Shown here: positions 22,201 through 34,200 of the stretch, piece by piece
Numbering within the stretch: position 1 is the first letter of the stretch
Layout: each line of letters opens with the position of its first letter
Assembly: GCA_013339765.2 (NCBI GenBank)
Contig: CM023453.1
Coordinates: 88,934,118 to 88,998,117 of the forward strand
Origin: Haemaphysalis longicornis
Taxonomy: Eukaryota > Arthropoda > Arachnida > Ixodida > Ixodidae
Reading direction: 5' to 3'
DNA length: 64,000 nucleotides
Notes under the pieces: model-generated
Databases searched by the model: none
What the model was told of the DNA's origin: nothing
The model's input: the letters and a program-made list of their open reading frames with translations, nothing else
Position numbers and translations under genes: made by a program

Positions 22201-25200
22201 TGAAGGTAATTCTAGCGACAGCGCTTCAACCCCAGAAAATGCCTCTGGCATGGTAAACGCTAAAGAAGGCGTGGCTAGAAGAAAAGGGTACGACAACGAA
22301 GTAAAGAGACCTAAACGGAGATCTGCCGTAGCGCATAAGAATTCCCGTGGTACAAACGTGAAAGGGCAACCAGCAGAGTTACGATCAGTGGGCTGCGATT
22401 CTGCGGTGCCGGCAGCTCCGGAAACAGTGCCGGAGGGGTTGAAGCAAGACATAATGAGCGCCGACACGTACGCCTATTTGGAAATATCTGAATACGAAAG
22501 CTTTCTGACTGAACCATATCTCTCTGAGGATAACCAACTCATTTTGGGACAACCGAAGCTCCATAAAAATCAAATATTTGAACCCATCCAAGACCGGAGA
22601 GTGAGCGGTAAAAGTGAAGAAGGCGAGGTCCTTCTAGTGGAGTGCAATAGAGTTGGGGAAAGGGTGGCTCATCACAAATCGTCTTTCGCCATGGAGGATC
22701 ACAGTGGAAACTATTGGACAAAGACGAACATGTCAAACATCTTATCCAGAAAAGCTTTCGATCATGAAGAAGATGCTGGGAGGCCGATGTTCCGTGCTCG
22801 TATCAGCCGAGGCAGATTGCCGGACCTTACAGATAGCGAAGATTGCGGTGAACACGTTGCAACAGGTTTCATTTCACGTCGCAGCAGCCCATCCCGAATC
22901 AGCGTTCCCCTGGCGCAGATCGGTAGTGACATGCAGAGGAAAGAGTCCGGAAGGAGCCTAGTTTTCTCTGCGCCATCGCCAACTGACGTTCAGAGGCGGT
23001 TGAACCGCTCTGTCTCCGTCGAATGGCGTGTTCCGCCGAGCTGGTTCCCCCGACATCAAGTTTCATCGGGACCACAGGTGCCTAGAGGAAGAGCCGAACC
23101 ACGCGGCCATGGACCTTTCCAGTGTCCCGAGGGAAAGCTGAGAACACAGTCGTTCCAGTCGACTACCACGAATGGAAGCCCTCCGTTTTACCCACCGAGC
23201 CTCTCGAGGACATACGGCATCATCCCTCAAGGGCCGCCGGCCGGGGTTTCCCCACCATGCCGGCGCGAGTCATTGCCCCGGACAACGATACTGTGGCCAT
23301 CTCCACCGCAGTTTCACATGACAACCACAGACGTTGATCGGTCGGAGAACTTTGTGAATTCCTTGACACAGCCGTTCCTGACGTCCGGTCAGCCTGAAGG
23401 GTTCTACAGAAAGCCATTTTGCTCTCCTGAGGGTGGCAGGATTTGCGTCTCTCTGCCCGGTGCGTTACAGCCAGGAGTGGCTCTAGAGGATTGCGGGGCA
23501 CTGGAAAATGTTCCGGAGACGTTTCCGGGGGCTTCTTTCTCGAGCATCACCGGTATCAGAACCTCATCACCGAATGCAAAAATCGTGTTTCGGAGTCTCT
23601 CCGCCGATGGGCCTTTTGGTCATGCTAGGTGTTCCACTAGAGGAGCTACGCCGAACACAAAAATTAACGTGCCACCTCCGGAACACACGTCAATACGTGG
23701 AGTTTCTTCGGAGACTACGGTACCAGACGCAAGCAGGACAACTGGCCAAGGTTGAAGTACGGCGGGCAACTTCAATTCAGATTAAGCGACAGTGCAGTTC
23801 ACAAAGCAGTGACGTTTCGCATTCTCTGCACGACTCCCCACAGAGTACCACCTTGAGCTCTGACGCGAGCCTGACTTCTGGGCTTCCGATCGACCTCACC
23901 AGTGAAGCGGAGAGCGGAAAGAAAAAAAGGCACAGGTTGCAAAAACGCGACAAGTTTGTCAGGAGAGCTCCAGTTCCCTGGCGAATTCGGGCACAAGGTT
24001 CACCAGCCCGCCAGCACTATTCTCTACCTCGTCCTCGTGGTACCAGTGCTGGCAGGAATAGCCGCCGGCTTCACCGTTTATTTGGGGGGGTACGCTGCAT
24101 CGTCGCTTTTGTCCGACATCACGGTCACAGAGAGTGACGTCACTGGGATTCACGCGAGGCCATGGGAGTTTAAACCACGGCGGAAGGGAGGCACCTCAAT
24201 ATCCGCAAAAAAGAAATGCAGGGGCCCGTGGTGCAACAACCAGATAACAGAACTCATTCATTCTCTGGACGCTAGCGTACGCCCCTGCGAAAACTTTTAC
24301 GGCCATGTGTGCACACGACAGCGAGTAAGAAACTACACGGCGGGCAAGAAACTGACGCAGCCGACAGAGGAACGCATGGAGGTTTTCTTTCGAGGGTTCC
24401 GCAAGGCAGCCAGAGACGCAAAAGTTGTAACGGCCTCCAGACTGCTCTGGAAGGAATGCATCGACGTGGCCACACTTAAACGACTCGGCAGTGTTCCACT
24501 CCAAGGTCTCTTGAACAGAACGGGCTTGGGTGGTTGGCCCTACGGCACGCACGATGCGCTCCCCGACGTGTGGGAGTCTGCGGGAAAGTTACAACGTCTC
24601 ATGGAGCTCGCACCTCTCGTCGAAATTAATCTTCGCCCCGACAACACCTTGCGGCTGTCTCACGGCTACTGGAGTGAAACACCGGATGCGGACAAAGTTC
24701 TCGATGCCATGCTGACCATGCGAACCGGCAATTCGCGGCTTCGGCAGCTAGCCGAGGACGTGGCAGAATTCTGTTCCAAATTGAACACTATTCTCAACAA
24801 ACACGAGCCGCTTGTATCACACCACCAGCTAAGCGATGCCGACTTGGCGCTTCGCCCGTTTCTACAAGTGGCCCTGGAGGGTCTCAGGCCGGACGCAGGG
24901 GTCGTACGCACTGAGCTGGGGAACTTCATTGATCCTCTTGTGCAACTCGTTCGAGCGACGAGACCCGAGACAGTCCTGAATGTCCTTGGCTACCGGCTTG
25001 TCCGACACGTGGGCCTCTTCACTCCGCCGGTGGTCGAAACCGACTTAGAATCTTCCGAGCTCTCTAAAAGGTATGAAAGACATTTTCCCATGGAAGCGGA
25101 TGTAATACGTCATTTGACTGTCCCTGTGAAATAAGATTAACTTTTTTGTGCTCTAATGTTCCCATGAGGTTCAATATTGATAGAACCTAGTAGCACTTAG

Positions 25201-28200
25201 TTGAATGTAAAGCAGTTTTGAAAAAAAAAAATAGCTTCCTAGGTCTTATTTATGGGGGTGTCGTATCTTAAACACGTTGCAAGAACGCCAACTTGACATA
25301 ACATGATGACCCGCAATAAAACGCTTCCTTCGGTCAAAACCGAACCTCGATCCTACGCGTTGTAACGCCGACATCTACCCGAATGCGTCATTCCGACATA
25401 GCGGATGATGGGACGATGGGCATAGTGGACGAAGGGGGAAGCGCTCAGGTTTCTAGTGACCGATTCGTTTGCTGTCGGCTGAGCTTGCAGCTTGACCCGG
25501 CTGCAGATGGCACTTTGATAGTTCAGGCTTCAAAGTTTACTCTCAGGCTGTTGGCCAATTGATCGTTGATGATTTGACTTTTATTGCAGGCTCTTTGACG
25601 ATTGTTATTTGCCATTCGCATTTTGAAGGCAGGAAAGCTTCCCGTTTCGAGCATCGTCCTCACTAGACGAAGGGAATTTGATTTTTTTATTGTTTTAACC
25701 TTCTCCAAACAATTCCTCGAAACCGTGCGTTAATGTAGGGGGGAGTGTATCTTTGGTTGCGTTCTTTTTTTTTTCATACCGCTACGTGGTTAAATGACCA
25801 GTTGAGGGGAAATCTACCAGCCGGGGTAAGTTTCTGCAAAGTGCAAATTATTTTGCCCCACATAGCTCGGTTCGCTTTTCAAATCTGGAATCAGGGGGGA
25901 TTTTTCTTCAAAACTGAAGTTTCGAAGAAGCTTTTGACCTTCCATTTGTAGCAGTTGCAATTCAGGCGGATACCAGATTTTTCCTTTGCACATCTACATT
26001 GTTAGGATAGTATATGTTTCCTTGTGCAGAGGATATTTTAGTTGTTAGAATATTGTAGCTGGAGGTTCAATGGGTACCTAGCGTTATTCCAACTTTCTAA
26101 ATTTCACTTTCATGCCTTATTCCATAATTAATATCTGCATATGTTGCGCTGCCAGGATTGTAGCCAAAGAACCCAAATCTACTGCCTTTACTCTGCTATC
26201 TACGCCAAACAAACTGAACTGAAATTGAGCTTTTGCTGCCGCCGTATTCTTGAACAGGCTTTTTCGCCCCTTGTGTAACTTGTGCGGTGTATATGGGTTG
26301 GCTCAATGCGTGCAGGAGGTCCCGCTGCACGCACGTTGTGCTGGAGGACGCTCTCACGGTGGAGGCGGCTGAGTACGTGCGCTACGCAGCGCTCCGTAGC
26401 CAGCTAGACGTCACCGCTATACTCTCGGTGGAGAGAGATCTCAAGCGCGTTCTTCACGCGAAGCTGGCTGTTGTACCCTGGATGGACAACGAGACGCGCA
26501 AGAGCGCCCAGCAGCGACTTCGGGGACATGAAGGTAGGCGAGGTCGTCTTGAACAAATTTTTTCACTTTCACCCTAACGCGACCTTTTTTAAGACAAGCT
26601 TTATTGTCCTTACTTCTGCCGCTGTACGCCAATACCCCCTGCAGGAAATCCAAGTTTATATGGCGATGAAGTTGAATGGTGGTGGGTGAAATGAAAGAAA
26701 ACTACAGGGTACCTTCCACTGACACGTAAGGGTTGTATGGCGAAGGTATTTTAGGTGGTCTTTGAAGGACACACAGTTGAGTTTTATTATGGTTGTGGTG
26801 TCGTAGTTGACGTCGGCGTCATGGCATTTCGCTGAAGTTATGTGGAGCAAGGGCACAGTCAGCCAGTCGTTTTGGCCGACGATTTCGTTTTCGTAGGCCA
26901 CTCTGCAAGATCGACATGTCGTCTTTAGCGGCCGATGCTTTGCACGCCGAGCCTCTGAAAACGGGGCTTCTTCCTCTGCCGTGTGAACCTAAACGCGGCC
27001 GCGCCACGTGCAGTCATTGATCACGTACAGCAGCTTCGACATTACAGTCGCGGCTATTCTACGGCACAAACCGGATCCGCACGACGATACGTGGACGAAC
27101 GAACGAGAAGCGTACGCTATGAAGTGTCTTTCTCGCTCCGAGCAAGCGTTGCAACAATACGGCGAACGCTGGAGTTTTCTGTTGCCACTGTTGGCCGATC
27201 TCCCTAAGCGGGGATGCTTCACTTGACGAACGTGTGTTGGAGGCACGGGGTGAACGCCTGAGTTTTTGTTTTCGAAAATTCGCCAATCTAGCTAAGCGTG
27301 TATGCTTAGTTTGAAGAACGTGCACCCGAGAAACTCGTGCAAGAACGCTCGGCCTTGTCATGGCATTTTGAACGGCGGATGCCATACACAAACGCTTCCT
27401 CAAAAGCTTCGCTATTTAGAAAACGCTTCCGGGGGCCGTAATAAAGCCTGGGTCCCACGCGTCATGAAGCCGGCGTTTATTTTATTGCTTCCTTTCGACA
27501 CTGTACCAATTCGCGCCACACACCCCTCACCCAAACCTTAGGCCTACGGATGCCACACCCGTAAGTTTCCGTGGGTCTTTACAAATGTGGTGAGAACCTC
27601 TAGAGTAGCACATAATTGTCGTGTGGGATTGGCCAAAAGAACAATGCTTCACGAGAACGCTTCGCGTTCAACCATCGTGCCCTTTAAACTGAAGCGCGAA
27701 TAATTTTTAATTTTGAAGCCAAATGTCGCCACAAAAAACGCAGACAACGGTACGAGAACGCATTCTTGTCCTACTCATTCTCCGTTATGCTCTATACCGC
27801 TTTAATCATTCAAGCTATGTGCCAACTTTCTCAACCGTGCATATTTTGCTGTAGCCACTTTTTTGTGGCTTTTTTGCTGTGGCTTTCTTTGTGGCTTTTT
27901 TGCCACTTTTTTGTTGTAGCCACTTTTCCCCCGTTTTTAATTTTTAGACCCCGACCCGTATACTACCAGGTTATATGTTGAGCTTATTTGAGCGAAAATG
28001 CTCGACATTTCTTGTACGTGAGATGGGAGGCACTGCGTAAGTTCACACGCGGCATTAATTGGAAAAATATATGTTTAGGTATTTTTGCGCTTAAGGCGTA
28101 CTCATGCTTTGGAGCGGGATTTTGTCCCTTTCGCTGCAAGAGACGTTGCTCATGTTGACAGAGTTCAAGTCTTGTTCTCGCGAAAGGCATCTACATGAGG

Positions 28201-31200
28201 GGTTTTTAAACAAGGTCAATCCAAAATTCCTGGCTATCGTACATGAGTGACTTGAACCGACGGCAAAGTTCTGGAGAAGTGCTTTCGTCGTTTTCCTTCT
28301 GGGTAAACATTGTGCCCACAAATAGAAATTTACGCTTCAGCGATGAAAATATCCATGCTAGAAACAACCGCGCAAGCCCTGTTACTTCCCGAAATTATCC
28401 TTCCAATGTGCAAAAACGCCCTGAAGGACAAAAGAGAGCGGGTTCCCCGGGATTAGATTTTGCTCCTTCTCCATTATCGTTGCTGTTATAGATCCTAAAC
28501 CATGATCATGCTGCTGTATTAGCCATCTAAATTACTAGGGAGCTCGCAACATGCTGTCGAGAATCCATTCTGCTAGAAGTGCACCAAAGCATACGACGCG
28601 TTTACCGGTGCGAAAATATTTTTTTTTTTTTTGGTTTCACCACAGGGTTTGCATCTTGTAGTCCCGCTGTAAAGAATTCGTCTGGAACAGGCAGAGCTCT
28701 TGAAGAACGGCAGCAAAGTGCGTTATCAAAGTGTTACCAATACTTCAAAGCGGAACGTGGGGGCTACGGCGAAATTAATTATATTTGCGTAATAAAAACT
28801 ATTTGAACGCGAAGCCCAGATTTGGAAAGAATCTCTGTTTTCGGTCTCCATTGCTTTGGTGGGACCCCTATTACACATCATCACTTAGGTCCGTCCTGAC
28901 TTACTCAAGGAGGGCTGCATAGTGGCACTTTTCTGGACAACTGGTACATGGTCGCAAGAACAGTACATAGCCATAACTGTAATTGTAGGAAGCGACGGCT
29001 GGTACCCGCCTTACCGCTCTGTGTGATGAAGAATATGGTGACCATGATGGCCTGCATACGTTGGCATTCGGGACACTCCCCTGGGATCATCTGCATGTCT
29101 CAATATTTATGGAAGGCGAACATGTGGAGGACCCTGGTGAGTGTATTAGACCGTAGGAATAAGCAGGCTCGGCTGTATCGCATGCGACTTCCTCAATTTA
29201 TTCTGGGTGCTCAGGCCTGGCCAGAAGTGGCAGCGCTGAAGACGACCGACCGGCCAGGCGTGTAGTCGCGTTCGATTTCCGTGAGGCGCGTGACAAAGCT
29301 GACACAGCAGTGCAAGCCCAGCTGATGATGATGGTGGCGCTGATTATAAAGATGGCGATGGTGTATCTACAAGCCTTTCTTTTTTTCTCCGTATCTTGTT
29401 GCGTACAACACTGCTTTTCCAAAAAGCAGGTTAGAGCACACCATGTTGTTGCTTCTTTATCTTTTTTTGCTATCTTGTTGCATTTCACCTTGTTTTGTTC
29501 GCTATTGTTCTAAAATCGCCATGCTTTGTTGCTATAATCCAAGTGTGAACTGAATAATTCTTACAAAATATACGTCGTCTGCGCTGATGCTGAAAGGAAT
29601 CGATTCATTCCTCAACACAGTGTTCGCTTGGCTGTGGCAACATTTGCTTTGGGTAGGAACCATTTAAACAGTCCTTTGTCGAAGGGCGTCACCTGAGCGG
29701 TGCGATGAGTGAGCGCATATTTCACTCAGGTGCGCTTCTTCGCCGACCGCTTCGAAGGCAGCGAAGGGAGTTCGCAAGTGTACCTACCAGAGGCGCTGCA
29801 TTCGCAAGCAATAGCCACCTACCAGCGATTCCGCGAAGCCCGCTTCCGAAACCGCATGCTGCGCATTGACGTCGTCCAGGATGACCCTACAGACCCGGAC
29901 TGCAGCTACGACGGCAGCGCCAATGTAAGCGTTACGTGTTCATCTAAGGTGTAATGGAGGAGGTGCCCTATAAAGGTACCGCTTTTAGGTATACGTAGAA
30001 AAGCCCTGAAGGAGCCACGAAGAGAAAACACAAGTTTGGTTTATTCAAGAGATTGCCTCGTTAGAATCATACTGACACCACTTTCAACGTCAACTTCAAA
30101 TAAGCTACATACTTAGGAAAAAAGAGAATGTCCATGCGACCCACCAGCTCATTTCCCGTAACAGAGCCTATGATGTCATACCAGGGAGCTTTGCGATTGG
30201 TGGAGAGCGGCAAAAGCAAACGCAAATTAGGCAGAGCTTATAAGCTTGCCGAAGGAGCTATTTCAACTTAAATTTAGGGCAAGTTCTTTTGAAAGGTCTA
30301 AGAATGGTGGGACAAACCGTGGAAGTTACGAAAGCACACGTAAACATAGAAGCACCCATGCGTACTGCTGTTGGTACTGCGCGCTCCATGCTTGGTTTAT
30401 CTGCGCAGGAATGCGGGGCTTTGGGGTTGTTTCAGACGACACTCGCTGATTGACGCAAGCGACGATGTCTTACGTGACCGTATTTGTCGAGCGAGCACCA
30501 TGTTTCACGAAACGATTGTCTCCATGAACAAAAACAAGCCAGGTATAAATACATTCACAAACAAACCAAGGGCATAAAACCATAGAGTTTCTAGAAAGTA
30601 TATTGTAAAAAACTATATGCATAAAAGAGCTTGCCACGGTTAGGTGGCGCCATCTAGGTTAACTAACTGTAAACACAGCCCTGTGATGTCATTCAGACCA
30701 CGAAAATGCTCGATCTAGCGGGAAAATCAAAATTTTAACTTAAATGAATTAATTTCTCAGTGAATAAATCATCATTTGCATTGGAACAAGAGCCGGGGTT
30801 ACTATAAAACACGAATCCTTTCGAATAGCACAAACTTGTGCTTTGTATTCATGGCTCCTTTAAAGGAGCCATGAAGAGAAAACACAAGTTTGGTTCATTC
30901 AAAGGATTGTCTCGTTAGAATCATACTGACACCACTTTTAACGTAAACTTCGCTCAAATAAGCTACATAATTAGGAAAAACGGGAATGGTCATGCAACCC
31001 ACCAGCTCATTTCCCGCAACAGAACATATGATGTCACATGAGCTAAGCTGTGCGATTGGCGGAGGCTGGCAGAAGCAGACGAAAATTAGGTAGAGCTTAC
31101 AAACTAGACGAACGAGCGATTTGCGCTTAAATTTAGGGCACATTCTTTACAAAGCAATAAGAATGGTGGGACAAACAGCGGAAGTTACGAAAGCACATGT

Positions 31201-34200
31201 AAACATAGAAGTACTGATGCGTTCTGCTGTTCGTACTGCGCACAGCATGCTTGGTTTAGCTGCACAGCACTACGGGGCTTGGGGTTGTCTCAGACGACAC
31301 TGGCCGATTGACGCAAGCAACGGTGTCTTACGTGACCCCATTTGTCGAGCGAGCACTGTTTCAGGGAACGAATATTTTCTCCCAGAACAAAAACAAGCCA
31401 GGTTTAAATGCGGGCAAAAACAAACCAAACGCTTGCCACGGTATGGTGGCGCCATCTAGGTTACGGAACGTAAAGAAACGCGGGAACAAACCAACACCGC
31501 TGTGCAGGGTGGAGACAACTTTTGAACGGTCCCGTGCCGCCGCAATTGGGCCAACGGGCTCAACGCGTTATTCTTTTCGTTTCCCACGAGACCTAGCAAC
31601 GCGAAACAGACAATATGATTCAAACTTCTTCAGTAAACCGCGTTGCGGCGATAATTTTAGCGCGGTTTTGACACAATTGACTTGCTTCGGCGGCGAGCGA
31701 GCAACCTAAAATGGCGGCGCCAGCGTATACGTGTCTCTACCCTGTACGGCGGATGCGTGAATGAAGGTATTCTAGGCTGCAGAGCGGTCGGTTCCTGTGA
31801 TGTCATTTGGGACCACGAAAACGCACGATTGAGCGGGAAAATCAAAATTTTAACCTAAATTGTTTAATTTCTCAGTGAATAAAGCACCGTTTGTATCCGG
31901 ACAAGCGCTGGGGGCACTATAAAACACGAAATCTTTCGAATAAAACCAACTTGCATTTTCTCTTCATGGCTCCTTTAAGACGTCTATCTGCTAAATACTA
32001 ATTCTACTCCGGCATACTCGAAGTAGCAATTTGATCATAATAAACAAAAAAAGCTGGCCGAGTAGGCCATTCGTGACAGTTTCCTAGAACAGAAATAGTC
32101 GAAAGCAGCTTGCTCCTTGTTGTAGAACTCGCTTAAAACGCGGAGTGCTGCTTGAAAAATCAAAGCCGTTCCACTCAATGTGAAAGCTGTCAGAACTGCA
32201 GAGCAGTGATTTGCCATAATGGGCTGTAGCGCCATTATCTGCTCGCTGCTACCACCCAATGTAAATCAAATTTCCTGCCCTCGCAGTGCTCGCGCGCTCC
32301 CCTGCCTGAAACTGCACCAGCGGGAGTTCTGCTCGTTTTGTGCTTGCTTTTCTCCCCGCACGTGCTGGCGTTGCACTGCCACTTTTTCTCGCTTACTATC
32401 GTAAAAAAAACATCCCCCTCGCGAGGGGCACGTTCAAATGCAGAGCATTTCCGCGGGGGGCGCGCCTGCAAGTCGTATGGATTACGTATTGGTGGTTGTT
32501 GTAATTGTTGTCTTCCAGCGTAGACATTGTCGATGAAGTCGCTGGTGAAACGTGAAACGTGCCGTGAACCCCCTGCCGCGGCTATGACGCAACGTGGAGC
32601 GGCTATGACGCAACGTGGCGCGGCTATGACGCAACGCAATCCAACACAATCCACTTTAATCCAATCCAATCCAAATCCAAACCAATCCAAGCCAAGCCAA
32701 GACAATCCAAGCTAATCCAATCGAATCCAACCCAATGCCCTTCGCGAGAGAGTGTTATAGCGACAAAATCGCGCCACCACACGAACGCGTGATGTTGACG
32801 TCACGATCACGCCAGTGACGCCACAGATGTTAGCGACCAGAGCACGCGCGAACCACATATGTGGTTTAAGCGCGAACCGACCGCGGCGAGAGAGCGCGAT
32901 GCGAGCGCCCCCACCTGTTCTTGCGCGCGAACCCAACGCGGCGAGAGAGGGTGTTGCGCACGTCCCCACCTGTTGTGCGCCCGAACCGAACGCGGCGAGA
33001 GAGGGCGTTGCGAGCGGAGAGAAGGCGAGGAGGACGCGGGGGAGAGGGCGCACCTGTGGCCGATGGTTGAATGAGTCAAGGATATAAGGCGTGTTCGTAA
33101 CCTCCCATTCTGTGTCGGCTTTGTGGTGCAGTGGGTAGAGTACCATGTACCTTGCGTTCCGCCCGCAGAGTCGTTGGTTCGAAACCTGGCGCCGGTGAGT
33201 ATTATTTTTTTATATAGTGTAGGGGGAGCGATGCGGACTACGGACGCCAACGCGGGTGACTTCGTGAGTTACTGAAATGCTCTGCATTTAAAAGGACATG
33301 GCCACGTGGTGAATTGTGCTGTCACGAATTACGGTGTCGGCAAGGCCCCTTCAGCACAGGGCGTTCAGTTGTATTGAAAAGGTATACGAAATTTAGCGTA
33401 CTCCATACATTTTTCTATCCAGTAGCCAAGTCCTTTCTGCTTCTTATCGTCCGCAACCAAGTGCAGCTATCTCCTTTCAATGTACGTCGAATAAGCAAAT
33501 TATATGCGGGACTGAACTGCAAGCCGTCACAACACAGCGTAGCGTCTTCTGCTATGCCCCACGCTAAAATTCAAGCCTGTCCCTAATGGATATTTTACAC
33601 TCCAGTACTCCCTCCACTACGGCGAGCCTCGTAGCCCAGGTATCTCTTCGTTCTTAAAACACCTACGCGGGCCATGCATTGGAGATTGAAGGGGGCCACT
33701 CGAGTACAAAGCCCTCCCTGTGTGCCCCCTGTTCCACTTGAGGCCTTCGAAGTCCACGAATGATTGGCGTCTCATGTGCAGGTGCTATATCTGCGGCTGT
33801 CGTCGGCAGTGGAGATACGCGACCAACGAAGCGCCCTTTGGCCCGTGCTACAGGCGGCGCGGCTGGCGCCTATACTGTCGCGCTGCATGCTGCGTGCTCT
33901 TCTGCTTGTGGTGTCGCCAGCCCCGCACAAGGCCCAACGCCCGAGAAACCAATCGTTGGCTCCGACTAGCGTCGGATTCAATGGGCTTCTCACATGCCTG
34001 CGCGCTCAGAACCACCGCGAGAAGTCGGCGTCAGCTGGCCGCATGCAAAGCACGCTCGCAGCAATCGACAGCGGCGCCCTCGAGCCGGCCAGGAGCGTGT
34101 ACGACGTGTACGTGGGGCGACTGGCGCGCAAGACGCCCCTGGACCAGCTGAAAAAGAAACGCAACCTCTGGACTCTGCTCGGATGGGACCAGGTAAGCCT

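Larger units (their letters stand above)
32436..33289. mobile_element. GC-rich element with perfect 16 bp inverted ends
   Basis: The left end AAATGCAGAGCATTTC (32436-32451) is repeated as its exact reverse complement at 33274-33289. Inside are a 21 bp repeat in three copies, a CCAAT/CCAAG pentamer array, a roughly 54 bp GC-rich repeat in three copies and a tRNA-like sequence. There is no ORF with a recognisable domain and no obvious target duplication. It may be a non-autonomous transposon or a composite repeat; I do not know the family. Confidence 0.55.

Noticed and set aside
28905..29265. Possible LINE C-terminal zinc-knuckle remnant (CPECQRMQ)
   Set aside because: Only one Cys pair and no surrounding RT or tail motifs; too little to support.
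33114..33195. Functional tRNA gene
   Set aside because: A and B boxes are present but the T stem and acceptor stem do not pair well, so it is kept only as tRNA-like.
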